Shown piece by piece: positions 18,192-26,607 of a stretch of DNA of 32,459 bases. Both the position numbers and the translations under genes were made by a program. The number at the start of each line of letters is the position of its first letter. Position 1 is the stretch's first letter. Below the pieces are notes generated by a model. The model was not told the origin of the DNA, did no database searches, and saw only the letters and a list, made by a program, of their open reading frames with translations. Source of the stretch: Comamonas sp. (GTDB lineage Bacteria; Pseudomonadota; Gammaproteobacteria; Burkholderiales; Burkholderiaceae_C); the NCBI GenBank assembly GCA_015478895.1, contig JADMKK010000019.1, forward strand, positions 1-32,459. The letters run 5' to 3'.

Positions 18192-19286
18192 TCAGGTGTT
18201 CTTGCTGATGGTGATGGTGGGGAATTTGGCCGAGAAGTCCTTGGCCTTGTGGGCAATCTTCACCGCCACATCGCGGGCCAGCTTTTTATAGATCTGCGCG
18301 GCTTCGCTGTCGGGCGCGGCCACCACGGTGGGCTTGCCGCTGTCCGCTTGCTCACGGATTTGCATGGACAGGGGCAAAGAACCCAAGAAGTCCATGTTCC
18401 ATTCAGCCGCCAGCTTCTTGCCGCCTTCTTGGCCAAAGATGTGCTCTACATGACCGCAGTTGCTGCAGACATGCATGGCCATGTTCTCGACCAAGCCAAG
18501 GATGGGCACGCCCACCTTTTCAAACATCTTGATGCCCTTTTTGGCATCCAGCAAAGCGATGTCTTGCGGCGTGGTGACGATGACCGAGCCCGTCATGGGC
18601 ACCTTCTGGCTCAGCGTCAGCTGAATGTCACCCGTGCCAGGTGGCAAGTCGATGACCAGGTAATCCAGATCCTTCCAGTTGGTCGAGCGCAGCATTTGCT
18701 CCAGCGCCTGCGTGGCCATGGGGCCGCGCCAGATCATGGCTTCATTGGGGTTATTGAGCAGCAGGCCAATCGACATCAGCTGCACACCGTAGTTCTCCAG
18801 CGGCTCCATGGTCTTGCCATCGCTGCTCTCGGGCTTGCCGCTGACGCCAAACATCATGGGCACGCTGGGGCCGTAGATGTCGGCATCCAATACGCCCACG
18901 CGGGCGCCTTCGGCAGCCAGGGCCAGCGCCAGGTTGGCGGCCGTGGTGCTCTTGCCCACGCCGCCCTTGCCCGAGGCCACGGCAATGATGTTCTTCACAC
19001 CGGGCAGCAACTGCACACCGCGCTGCACCGCATGCGACTGGATCTTGATGGTGATGTTGGCCGAGACGTTCTCTACGCCGGGCAGGGTTTTGGCCGCTGC
19101 AATCAACTGCTTGCGAAACTCAGGAAACAAGCTTTTGGCGGGGTAGCCCAGCTCCACGTCAAACGCCACGTCACCGCCGCTAATTTGCACGTTACGCACC
19201 GCGCGGGTGCTGACAAAATCTTGGCCGGTGTGGGGGTCGATCACGCTGGCCAGCGCAGCCAACAAGCTTTGTTCGGTGAGTGACAT
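18192..19286 (-). CDS. apbC: Iron-sulfur cluster carrier protein ApbC/Mrp
   Basis: A 364-residue P-loop ATPase that binds and transfers [4Fe-4S] clusters. The N-terminal ~90 residues are the MIP18/DUF59 domain. The deviant Walker A GKGGVGKST is at 106-113, the Walker B/switch region includes VLDADIYGPS and VIDLPPGTGD, and the cluster-binding C274-x-x-C277 (CSNC) follows. The frame is open upstream to 19463, but ATG 19286 gives MSLTEQSLLAAL, the expected N terminus. In many proteobacteria apbC is divergent from metG; here a Mrr-like gene and a GGDEF gene lie between them. Confidence 0.95.
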   Translation of the reverse strand: MSLTEQSLLAALASVIDPHTGQDFVSTRAVRNVQISGGDVAFDVELGYPAKSLFPEFRKQLIAAAKTLPGVENVSANITIKIQSHAVQRGVQLLPGVKNIIAVASGKGGVGKSTTAANLALALAAEGARVGVLDADIYGPSVPMMFGVSGKPESSDGKTMEPLENYGVQLMSIGLLLNNPNEAMIWRGPMATQALEQMLRSTNWKDLDYLVIDLPPGTGDIQLTLSQKVPMTGSVIVTTPQDIALLDAKKGIKMFEKVGVPILGLVENMAMHVCSNCGHVEHIFGQEGGKKLAAEWNMDFLGSLPLSMQIREQADSGKPTVVAAPDSEAAQIYKKLARDVAVKIAHKAKDFSAKFPTITISKNT

Positions 19287-19425
19287 GGGATTTGTACTTG
19301 TAGTGGGTAGGGTCTGAGAAAATGAGCCATCAAGTCTATCGAAGCACTGCAACCCATGCCGGTTGCAGGTGCTTGTTCCTGCGGTTCGCCGCACCCTCGT
19401 TCTCCCTCTGAAAGATTGTCCCGCC

Positions 19426-20013
19426 ATGAAATTCAAAATGGCCGAAAACTCCCTGTTCGCCATCCTCTTGCGTTCGCGCTGGTGGATCAGCTTTGCTGTG
19501 GGCGCAGTCTGGGCGTTGTTGGCAGCAGCCTTGGTGCCACAGCCTTACAAAATAGTGGCCATTTTGGGCTCACTGCCTTTTTGGGCACTGGGCTTTATTG
19601 CCTTTGTTCGCCAGTACGACCAGCCCACGCCGCTGCAGCAGCAAGCCATTCTGAAAGACGCTGCCAGCAAGAACTGGGGTGAGTTTGCCCAGCACCTGGA
19701 ACGTGCCTGGGTGGTGGAAGGCTATGAAGTCGAACGCAGCAAAGATGCGGCCGCTGACTTTGTACTGCGTCGCAACGGCAAAACCACGCTGGTAGCGGCC
19801 AAGCGCTGGAAAGCGGGCACCCACGGGATCGAGCCCCTGCGCGCGCTGCACCAGGCCATGCAGACGGCCCAAGCCGACGAATGCGCCTATGTGTGCATCG
19901 CCCCCTTACAAGATACGGCCCAGCGCTTTGCGGACGCGCAGCACATTGCGGTACTCAGCGAGCTGACGCTGGCCACGCTGCTGCAAAAGTCCCTCATGCC
20001 CCAGCCAGAATAA
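19426..20013 (+). CDS. Membrane-anchored Mrr-like restriction endonuclease-fold protein
   Basis: A 195-residue protein. Two hydrophobic helices (about residues 20-38 and 42-61) place it in the inner membrane. A cytoplasmic domain from about residue 84 resembles the Mrr catalytic domain (FAQHLERAWVVEGYEVERS, D111, VAAKRWK). In active Mrr nucleases the D...(E/Q)xK pattern is expected; here the position before AxK is alanine (A124-A125-K126), so nuclease activity is doubtful. ATG 19426 is chosen over an upstream open stretch because the preceding residues look like shadow sequence. It is divergent from apbC and is followed by a long hairpin repeat. Confidence 0.75.
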   Translation: MKFKMAENSLFAILLRSRWWISFAVGAVWALLAAALVPQPYKIVAILGSLPFWALGFIAFVRQYDQPTPLQQQAILKDAASKNWGEFAQHLERAWVVEGYEVERSKDAAADFVLRRNGKTTLVAAKRWKAGTHGIEPLRALHQAMQTAQADECAYVCIAPLQDTAQRFADAQHIAVLSELTLATLLQKSLMPQPE

Positions 20014-20041
20014 GTCTGCGCGGCAGTCCTCTATCAAATAG

Positions 20042-20127
20042 AGAGCAGCTTGCCCTTATTTTCAGAAGACTTGAGCAATAAACCATGCTCAAAACCTTTG
20101 AAACTAAGGGCAAGCTGCTCTTTTTTT
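20042..20127. repeat. Long hairpin repeat, copy 2 (terminator-like)
   Basis: A perfect 17-bp inverted repeat (20042-20058 with 20105-20121) has an inner perfect 7-bp stem (TTGAGCA 20071-20077, TGCTCAA 20086-20092) and T7 on the plus strand. It shares the outer-arm sequence and the TTGAAAC segment before the right arm with copy 1 at 2382-2467. It can terminate the Mrr-like gene upstream. Confidence 0.85.
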
Positions 20128-20222
20128 GCTTTTTTCAAAAGTGCTACTTGATGTAACTTAAGATCGCCCGCGCTCAAAGCTCTAGCTTTAGGCCCTAGCC
20201 CCACCACCTAACGCCCACCGCC

Positions 20223-21983
20223 ATGCCTGCCTTTTTGTCCATGCGCTCGCTCAAGCTGCGTCTGCTGCTGCCGTATGCCGCCTTGATCGTCGTGCTCACC
20301 GGCGTGCTGGGTGGTATGACGTACCTGGCCGGGGCCCACACTGTCACCAGCCTGTCCGATCAGATGCTCAAGGAAATGGCGGCACGCATGCGCCAGAGTA
20401 TTGAGCACCATGTCAGCGCCTCGGCTGGGGTGCTGGAAGCAGCTTTCCCGACCGGCATGGCTGCCGCGCCAGACATCCTCAGCAACTGGCAGCCGCTGCG
20501 CAGCCGCCTGTGGGCGGCCACCACGCTGCACCCACGCACCAATGACTATGTCTACTACGGCAACGTAGCGGGTCAGGGCGTCGGGCTCAAACGCTTGGCC
20601 GATGGCAGCGCCGAGTTGCGCGTACGCAGCCAGGGGCGCCAGCACCGCAGGTACTACAGCCTGGACACTATTGACGGCCAGCAGCGCTTTATGCGCACCG
20701 AGCGCGCCATGTTTGACCCGCGCAATCGGCCGTGGTTTCAACTGGCCTCCCAAGTGGATCACCATACCTGGACATCGGTCTACATTGACTTTGGCCTGAA
20801 AGACCTGGTGCTGACGCGTGCGCGCCGCGTGCTCAACGCCCAAGGAAAATTTGAAGGCGTGGTGGCGACCGATGTGCCGTTGCGTGCGCTCAACGACGTT
20901 GCGGAAGACTTGGCCAGCAGCGTCCAGGGCCTGGCCTTTGTGATTGAGCCCAACGGCCAACTGGTGGCCATCTCCGGCATGCGCAATGTGCGCGTTGCCG
21001 ATGCCGGACGCATTGAACGGCTGACCGCTCACACCGCAGACCACGCACTGGTTCAAAGTATTTACCTGCAAACGCGCCAGCACTTCAACGAAGCTGCGCC
21101 CAAGACCCACGAATTTCTCTCCAACGTACACAGCATGCACTTCCAGGATGCGGACGGTCAGCCCGTGCATGCGGCCTTTGTGCGTGTGACTGACCACGCA
21201 GGCCTGGACTGGATGGCAGTCGTGGCGGTGCCGCGCGCGACCTTGCTGGCTGACGTCTCCCGTCTGGTGGAGTGGGTGCTGGTGGCGGGTGTCCTGTGCC
21301 TGCTGCTGGCCTTGGTGATTGGCATCCGCTTGTTTGGCCGCATTGCCGACGATGTGCGCGCCCTGTCCAAGGCCGTGCGCCGTGTGGGCAAGGGCGATAT
21401 CAGCACCAGTTTTCATTCCAGCCGCGTCGATGAAGTGGGCGATCTGGCCCGCAGCTTTGGCCATATGCGCCAGGAACTGTTTACCGACAAGCTCACCGGC
21501 GTGGCCAACCGCAGTGCCTTAAATCACGTATTGACGGCACTGACCGCACCTGCCCAAGACGACAGCGCGCACGAGGCCTTTGCGCTGCTGTTCATGGATT
21601 TGAATCTTTTCAAACTACTCAATGATCGCTGGGGCCACGACAACGGTGATCTGGCACTTCAGGAGGTAGGGCAACGCCTGCGCAGCCATGTCCGTACTGG
21701 CGACCATGTCGCCCGCCTGGGCGGTGATGAGTTTGTGGTGGTGCTGCGCGGCATAGACCGCATGGACACCGCCCAGGCGGCCAGCGACAAGTTGGTGGAA
21801 CTTATCAGCCTGCCGCTGACCACGCTGCAAGGTATTCCAGCAGGTGAGGTGGTGCATCTGGGGGCCAGCATTGGCATTGCCTTGTACCCGCAGGATGCGC
21901 AGGACGTGCAAAGCCTGCTCAAGCATGCCGACCAACAGATGTATGCCCAAAAGGCCTGCCAGCCCGCATCTATGCAGCGTTAG
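20223..21983 (+). CDS. Membrane diguanylate cyclase (dCache-HAMP-GGDEF)
   Basis: A 586-residue inner-membrane sensor. A first membrane helix at about residues 14-37 is followed by a large periplasmic double-Cache region (about 40-345: YVYYGN, FDPRNRPWFQLA, WTSVYIDFG, GVVATDVPL), a second helix at about 350-370, a HAMP linker (about 370-420) and a C-terminal GGDEF domain. The active site is intact (G500-GDEF504) and an inhibitory I-site R491-x-x-D494 is present, so it should make c-di-GMP from two GTP with product feedback. The Cache signal is unknown. ATG 20223 or 20241 could be the start; neither has a good ribosome binding site. Confidence 0.92.
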   Translation: MPAFLSMRSLKLRLLLPYAALIVVLTGVLGGMTYLAGAHTVTSLSDQMLKEMAARMRQSIEHHVSASAGVLEAAFPTGMAAAPDILSNWQPLRSRLWAATTLHPRTNDYVYYGNVAGQGVGLKRLADGSAELRVRSQGRQHRRYYSLDTIDGQQRFMRTERAMFDPRNRPWFQLASQVDHHTWTSVYIDFGLKDLVLTRARRVLNAQGKFEGVVATDVPLRALNDVAEDLASSVQGLAFVIEPNGQLVAISGMRNVRVADAGRIERLTAHTADHALVQSIYLQTRQHFNEAAPKTHEFLSNVHSMHFQDADGQPVHAAFVRVTDHAGLDWMAVVAVPRATLLADVSRLVEWVLVAGVLCLLLALVIGIRLFGRIADDVRALSKAVRRVGKGDISTSFHSSRVDEVGDLARSFGHMRQELFTDKLTGVANRSALNHVLTALTAPAQDDSAHEAFALLFMDLNLFKLLNDRWGHDNGDLALQEVGQRLRSHVRTGDHVARLGGDEFVVVLRGIDRMDTAQAASDKLVELISLPLTTLQGIPAGEVVHLGASIGIALYPQDAQDVQSLLKHADQQMYAQKACQPASMQR

Positions 21984-22094
21984 CAGCTCCTGAAAATCAA
22001 GCCAATACAGGCACATTGCCGCATTGGCTGCACAAGGCGCGCAGGGCTTCTAAAATCATGGGTTGCTTTGCTTAGCCCAACGAGAAGACCCCTC

Positions 22095-24164
22095 ATGTCC
22101 CCACGCAAGATTTTCGCCACCACCGCCCTGCCGTATGCCAACGGCAATTTCCACATCGGCCACATCATGGAATACATCCAGGCCGACACTTGGGTGCGTG
22201 CGCAGCGAATGCAGGGCAACCAAGTCAACTTCGTCGGTGCGGACGACGCCCACGGCGCGCCCATCATGATTGCGGCTGAAAAAGCGGGCAAAACGCCCCA
22301 GCAGTTCGTGGCCGACATTGCCGCAGGCCGCAAGCAGTACCTGGATGGCTTTCACATTGCTTTTGACAACTGGAGCAACACCGACAGCCCGGAAAACCAT
22401 GAGCTGTCCAAGCAGATCTATCTGGACTTGAAGGCGGCTGGTTTTATCGAAACTCGCGTGATTGAGCAGTTCTTTGACCCCGCCAAGAACATGTTCCTGC
22501 CCGACCGCTTCATCAAGGGCGAGTGCCCCAAGTGCCACGCCAAAGACCAGTACGGTGACAACTGCGAGTCCTGCGGCGCGGTGTATGCACCCACGGACTT
22601 GATCAACCCGTTCTCGGCCCTGTCGGGCGCCAAGCCCGAGATGCGTACGTCGGAGCACTTCTTCTTCAAGCTGTCTGACCCGCGCGCGGTCGAATTCCTG
22701 GCCGAGTGGACGCAAAACGGCAAGCATGTGCAGCCTGAAGTGGCCGCCAAGGTCAAAGAATGGTTTGGCGTGCGCACCAACCCCGATGGCACGACCAGCG
22801 AAGGCCTGGACGACTGGGACATCAGCCGCGATGCGCCCTACTTTGGCATTGAAATTCCTGACGCGCCGGGCAAGTACTTCTATGTGTGGCTGGACGCGCC
22901 CGTGGGCTATCTGGCTTCGCTCAAGAACCTTTTAAATCAGCGCGGTGAAGATTTCGACGCCTACATGGCCGATCCCGCACTGGAGCAGTACCACTTCATC
23001 GGCAAAGACATCGTCACTTTCCACACCTTGTTCTGGCCGGCCATGCTCAAGTTCAGCGGCCGCAAGACGCCCACCAAGATTTGCGTGCACGGCTTCCTGA
23101 CCGTGAACAACGGCGAGAAGATGAGCAAGAGCCGCGGCACCGGCCTGGACCCGCTCAAGTACCTGGCACTCAAGATGAACCCCGAGTGGCTGCGCTACTA
23201 CCTGGGCGCCAAGCTCAACGGCAAGAACGAAGACATCGACTTCAGCGCCGAAGACTTCATGCTGCGCGTGAACTCTGACCTGATCGGCAAGTACGTGAAC
23301 ATTGCCAGCCGTGCGGCCGGCTTTATTGCCAAGCGCTTTGACGGCAAGCTGGGCGCGGTATCGGAAGATGGCCAGGCCCTGCTGGCGCAGTTGCGCGCTG
23401 CCAAAGACGGCATTGTGGCGGCTTACGAAAACCGCGACTCGGCCCGCGCTGCGCGCGACATCATGGCCCTGTGCGACAAGGTCAACAGCTATGTCGACGC
23501 CAACAAGCCCTGGGAGCTGGCGAAAAAAGAAGGCATGGATGCGCGCCTGCAAGACGTGTGCAGCACCTGTATCGAAGCCTTCCGCCTGCTGACGATTTAC
23601 TTGAAGCCTCTGCTGCCCGCCGTGGCCGTGCAAGTCGAAGCTTTCTTGAACGTAGCCCCCCTGCAATTTGCCGATGCTGACACCCTGCTGGGCGCTGGCC
23701 ACGGCATTGGCAAATACGAGCACCTGATGCAGCGCGTGGTGATTGAGCAGCTCGATGCCTTGTTTGAGCCCCCAGCAACCCCCGTGGTGGAAGCTGTGAA
23801 GCCCGGTGGCGAAGAAATCGCCCCCACCATCACGATTGATGACTTTGCAAAAATCGATTTGCGCATTGCCAAGATCGTCGAGTGCAAGCCCGTTGAAGGC
23901 TCCACCAAGCTGCTGCAATTGACCTTGGATGCTGGTGAAGGCAAGACACGCAATGTGTTTAGCGGCATTGCCAGCATGTACCAGCCCGAAGATCTGCAAG
24001 GCAAGCTCACCGTGCTGGTCGCCAACTTGGCACCGCGCAAGATGAAGTTCGGCATTTCTGAAGGCATGGTGCTGGCCGCCAGCCACGCTGATGAAAAGGC
24101 CGTACCCGGCATCTATGTGCTGGAGCCCTTCCCCGGCGCGCAGCCCGGCATGCGCATCGGCTAA
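22095..24164 (+). CDS. metG: Methionyl-tRNA synthetase
   Basis: A 689-residue class I aminoacyl-tRNA synthetase. The Rossmann signature HIGH is at 20-23 and KMSKS at 342-346. One zinc knuckle is visible (C144-x2-C147-x9-C157-x2-C160), and the C-terminal EMAPII-like tRNA-binding domain (about residues 580-689: [35 protein letters not shown]) is present, as in the long, dimeric MetG. The open frame extends to 22068, but ATG 22095 gives [17 protein letters not shown], the expected start. It overlaps the following lipoprotein gene by 1 nt (TAATG). Confidence 0.97.
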   Translation: MSPRKIFATTALPYANGNFHIGHIMEYIQADTWVRAQRMQGNQVNFVGADDAHGAPIMIAAEKAGKTPQQFVADIAAGRKQYLDGFHIAFDNWSNTDSPENHELSKQIYLDLKAAGFIETRVIEQFFDPAKNMFLPDRFIKGECPKCHAKDQYGDNCESCGAVYAPTDLINPFSALSGAKPEMRTSEHFFFKLSDPRAVEFLAEWTQNGKHVQPEVAAKVKEWFGVRTNPDGTTSEGLDDWDISRDAPYFGIEIPDAPGKYFYVWLDAPVGYLASLKNLLNQRGEDFDAYMADPALEQYHFIGKDIVTFHTLFWPAMLKFSGRKTPTKICVHGFLTVNNGEKMSKSRGTGLDPLKYLALKMNPEWLRYYLGAKLNGKNEDIDFSAEDFMLRVNSDLIGKYVNIASRAAGFIAKRFDGKLGAVSEDGQALLAQLRAAKDGIVAAYENRDSARAARDIMALCDKVNSYVDANKPWELAKKEGMDARLQDVCSTCIEAFRLLTIYLKPLLPAVAVQVEAFLNVAPLQFADADTLLGAGHGIGKYEHLMQRVVIEQLDALFEPPATPVVEAVKPGGEEIAPTITIDDFAKIDLRIAKIVECKPVEGSTKLLQLTLDAGEGKTRNVFSGIASMYQPEDLQGKLTVLVANLAPRKMKFGISEGMVLAASHADEKAVPGIYVLEPFPGAQPGMRIG

Positions 24165-24397
24165 TGCCTGGCATGCAACGCCTGCACCGCGTACACCAGC
24201 CCCTGCGTCTTTTGGCCGTGGGGGCTTTTTCATGCCTGCTGCTCACAGGCTGCATTACTTACACCGTGGTCAGCGCCGCTGCCTCCGTGGCGGGCTTGGC
24301 TGTGGATGCCGCAGTGGGCACGGTCAAAATTGTCGGCAAAGGGGTCGGCAAAGCTGCTGATGCATTGCTCGACGATGACGAAGAAACCGAGGACTAA
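24164..24397 (+). CDS. Small lipoprotein
   Basis: A 77-residue protein with a lipoprotein signal: basic N terminus, hydrophobic core and lipobox LLTGC with the cysteine near residue 29. The mature part is short and Ala/Val/Gly-rich with an acidic tail (DDDEETED), and resembles small conserved NF038104-type lipoproteins seen next to metG in Comamonadaceae, from memory. Function is unknown. Its ATG overlaps the metG stop by 1 nt, indicating co-translation; an internal ATG three codons later is possible. A terminator follows about 100 nt downstream. Confidence 0.8.
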   Translation: MPGMQRLHRVHQPLRLLAVGAFSCLLLTGCITYTVVSAAASVAGLAVDAAVGTVKIVGKGVGKAADALLDDDEETED

Positions 24398-24495
24398 GCG
24401 CCGCGCTGTATGCAGTGCAAGCTAGGTCATGGCAACCGTTGATCTGACCCGCATCGCTAAACAAGCTGTCTAAGCTCTCTTTTCGCGCCCACTCC

Positions 24496-24532
24496 AAGGC
24501 TTGCGTTCTTGCTGAAGATTGCAAGCCTTTTT
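24496..24532 (+). terminator. Intrinsic terminator after metG and the lipoprotein gene
   Basis: The stem AAGGCTTGC (24496-24504) pairs with GCAAGCCTT (24521-24529) and is followed by a T run. It directly abuts the short dispersed repeat. Confidence 0.75.
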
Positions 24533-24533
24533 A

Positions 24534-24568
24534 GCCTCTAGCCCTTATGCAGCAATGGCTAGTAGCTC
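24534..24568. repeat. Short dispersed repeat, copy B
   Basis: GCCTCTAGCCCTTATGCAGC then AATGGCTAGTAGCTC. The ends (CTCTAGCC, GGCTAGTAG) form an imperfect hairpin. It is the reference copy for comparison with 8650-8685, 27101-27140 (inverted, inside a gene) and 32383-32412. Confidence 0.7.
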
Positions 24569-24822
24569 ATCTATTGATATTGAGCGCTCCTGAAGCACTG
24601 CATCTTGGGCACCGCCAGGACTTGCCAACAGGCACGATCAGCGGTGCTTATATGCAGGATGCAGATGCTTCTAACCCATCGTTGCAAGGCGTTACTTAGA
24701 ATTCGGCGCTCTAACTTGCTGGGATGGCACACCACACCCGTGCCCCATCTGGCACCCCACGTTGACATCGCCGGATGCGCGGCACCACCCGCCCACCGGC
24801 ACGCGATCGATTAGGAGACCGC

Positions 24823-25200
24823 ATGCCTTTGTCACCCGTACGCACTCTGCGCCCCGCCCTGTGCCTGGCCGCAGCTTTGCTGACCCCCGCGGCCATGGCC
24901 CAGACAGCACCTGCTGCGCCCGCTGCTGCGCTCGCTGCTGCGCCCGCTGCTGCTGGCCCCACTGTGCAAGATATTTCGCTGATTGCAGGCACCTGTGCCA
25001 ACTGCCACGGCCCGGATGGCCGCAGCACCGGCGGCATTCCGAGCCTGCGCGGCGTGAATGAACGCCACCTGCTGGCCCGCATGCAGGCCTTCAAGGCCGG
25101 CACCGCCACCGATGCCACGGTCATGACCCGTTTGATGAAGGGCTATGACGATGCCCAGATTCAAGCCCTCGCCCAGTGGTTCAGCCAGGAGGCCAAATAA
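24823..25200 (+). CDS. Periplasmic monohaem cytochrome c (FccA-like)
   Basis: A 125-residue exported c-type cytochrome. The Sec signal peptide ends at about AMA|Q (residue 26). An Ala/Pro-rich linker encoded by a simple CTGCTGCGCCCG-type repeat (about 28-46) is followed by the haem motif C58-ANC-H62 and a probable axial methionine at M101 or M105. It resembles the short cytochrome subunit of flavocytochrome c sulfide dehydrogenase, which takes electrons from the FAD subunit and passes them to the respiratory chain. AGGAG at 24813-24817 fixes ATG 24823. It overlaps the flavoprotein gene by 1 nt (TAATG), strongly implying that the two proteins form a complex. Confidence 0.85.
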   Translation: MPLSPVRTLRPALCLAAALLTPAAMAQTAPAAPAAALAAAPAAAGPTVQDISLIAGTCANCHGPDGRSTGGIPSLRGVNERHLLARMQAFKAGTATDATVMTRLMKGYDDAQIQALAQWFSQEAK

Positions 25201-26483
25201 TGTCGATGTCTTTCAATCGCCGCACTGTTCTGGGTAGCGCTGTCGCCGGTGCTGCCTCTTTGGCCCTGCCCTCTATCGTGCGTGCCCAAGCCGGTTCTGC
25301 CCATGTGGTCGTCGTAGGTGGTGGCTTTGGCGGCGCCACTGCGGCGCGCTACCTCAAAGCCCGTGCGCCGCAGGTGCGCGTCACGCTGATTGAGCCCGCG
25401 CAAACTTTCTACACCTGCCCTTTCTCCAACCTGTATTTGGCCGGCCTGCGCACCTGGGACAGCATTGGTCACAGCTATGACGGTCTGCGCAAAGCGGGCG
25501 TTGAAGTCATCCACGCCCGTGCGGACAACGTAGACACATCGGGCAAACGCGTGCTGCTGTCCACCGGTCAGGCCCTGAGCTACGACAGGCTGGTGCTGTC
25601 GCCCGGCATCGACATGCGCTGGAATGCGCTGGAAGGCTATGACGAGGCTGCAGCGCAACTGGCGCCACACGCCTGGAAGGCGGGCGTGCAGACCGAGTTG
25701 TTGAAAAAGCAGCTGGACGCCATGCCTGACGGCGGCAAGTTGGTGATGGTGATTCCCGCCAACCCCTTCCGCTGCCCGCCCGGCCCGTACGAGCGCGCGG
25801 CCATGGTGGCCCACTACTTCAAACAGCACAAACCCAAGAGCAAGATTTTGCTGCTGGACAACAAGGACGCGTTCTCCAAACAGGGCTTGTTCCTGTCGGG
25901 TTACAAGGCGCTGTACGGCGACATGATCGAATGGGTCAAACAAGCGGACGACGGCCAGGTGGTGCGTGTGGATGCCAAAAATCTGGAAGTGGAAACCGCT
26001 TTTGGCACCAAGCACAAGGCCGATGTGCTCAACGTCATCCCGCCGCAAAAGGCAGGCTTTATTGCCGACCGCGCAGGTGTCACGGACGCCAGCGGCTGGG
26101 TGCCCATCAAGGCCGAGAGCTTTGAATCGCAGCAGGTCAAAGACGTGTATGTGCTGGGCGATGCCACGCAGGCGGCCCCCATGCCCAAGTCTGGCTTTGC
26201 AGCCAACACGCAAGGCAAGGTGGCTGCCGCGGCCATTGCGGCTGAGCTGACGGGCAAGCCCATATCGACCGGCGCTTTCGCCAACACCTGCTACAGCCTG
26301 ATTGGCACGGACTACGGTATCTCTGTGGCCGGCGTCTACCGCTCCGAAGGCGGCAAGATGATTGAAGTGCCCGGTTCTGGTGGCGTGAGCCCCGCCAATG
26401 CCGATGCAGGTTTTCGCAAGGCCGAGGCCGACTACGGCGCAGCCTGGTACAAGGCCATCAGCGCGGACATCTGGGACCGCTGA
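25200..26483 (+). CDS. fccB: Flavocytochrome c sulfide dehydrogenase, flavoprotein subunit
   Basis: A 427-residue periplasmic FAD enzyme that oxidises sulfide to sulfane sulfur. A twin-arginine signal (NRRTVLG) with cleavage at about residue 29-31 shows export of the folded holoprotein. The FAD-binding motif VVVGGGFGG follows. The family cysteines are all present: C73 (FYTCPFSN), the expected covalent FAD link, and C192 (FRCPPGPYER) and C364 (NTCYS), the redox disulfide. Subtracting a 31-residue signal puts C73 and C192 at 42 and 161, the numbering known for Allochromatium FccB. It overlaps the cytochrome gene and is followed by a terminator. Confidence 0.93.
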   Translation: MSMSFNRRTVLGSAVAGAASLALPSIVRAQAGSAHVVVVGGGFGGATAARYLKARAPQVRVTLIEPAQTFYTCPFSNLYLAGLRTWDSIGHSYDGLRKAGVEVIHARADNVDTSGKRVLLSTGQALSYDRLVLSPGIDMRWNALEGYDEAAAQLAPHAWKAGVQTELLKKQLDAMPDGGKLVMVIPANPFRCPPGPYERAAMVAHYFKQHKPKSKILLLDNKDAFSKQGLFLSGYKALYGDMIEWVKQADDGQVVRVDAKNLEVETAFGTKHKADVLNVIPPQKAGFIADRAGVTDASGWVPIKAESFESQQVKDVYVLGDATQAAPMPKSGFAANTQGKVAAAAIAAELTGKPISTGAFANTCYSLIGTDYGISVAGVYRSEGGKMIEVPGSGGVSPANADAGFRKAEADYGAAWYKAISADIWDR

Positions 26484-26523
26484 TCTGCCACCCAAGAAGG
26501 CTGTCGGCCTTCTCTTGGCCTAT

Positions 26524-26560
26524 AAGCCCCGCACCTGATGTATTCAAGTGCGGGGCTTTT
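26524..26560 (+). terminator. Intrinsic terminator after the cytochrome-flavoprotein pair
   Basis: An 11-bp stem AAGCCCCGCAC/GTGCGGGGCTT with a 13-nt loop, followed by further T. It lies 41 nt after the fccB stop, so the two-gene unit may be transcribed separately from the transporter gene downstream. Confidence 0.85.
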
Positions 26561-26607
26561 GACTGCCGGGGCGCTGGTTTAGCATGCGCGCTGCTGAAGG
26601 AGTCCTT

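Larger units (their letters stand above)
24398..24822. other. Intergenic region upstream of the sulfur cluster
   Basis: Contains a terminator (24496-24532), one short dispersed repeat copy (24534-24568) and, just before the cytochrome gene, AGGAG at 24813-24817. A TTGACA at 24762-24767 looks like a -35 element, but I see no matching -10. No coding sequence is convincing here. Confidence 0.6.

Noticed and set aside
20170-20202. A further copy of the short dispersed repeat (GCTCTAGCTTTAGG then CCCTAGCC)
   Set aside because: Only short CTAG-containing pieces match; too weak to count as a family member.
20208-21464. A 418-codon minus-strand open frame opposite the GGDEF gene
   Set aside because: The product is rich in His, Gln and Ala with no domain, while the sense strand encodes intact Cache, HAMP and GGDEF domains.
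22932-24233. A 433-codon minus-strand open frame opposite metG
   Set aside because: It is antisense to an intact MetG with HIGH, KMSKS and zinc motifs; composition typical of a shadow frame.
24762-24767. TTGACA as the -35 box of the cytochrome-fccB promoter
   Set aside because: No acceptable -10 element is found 16-18 nt downstream, so I do not call a promoter.
24911-24958. CTGCTGCGC-type tandem repeats as a possible microsatellite or array
   Set aside because: They encode the Ala/Pro-rich linker of the cytochrome c in frame; an ordinary low-complexity linker in a GC-rich genome.
25161-26495. A 444-codon minus-strand open frame opposite fccB
   Set aside because: It is antisense to a complete flavoprotein with signal peptide and all family cysteines; no ribosome binding site or domain.
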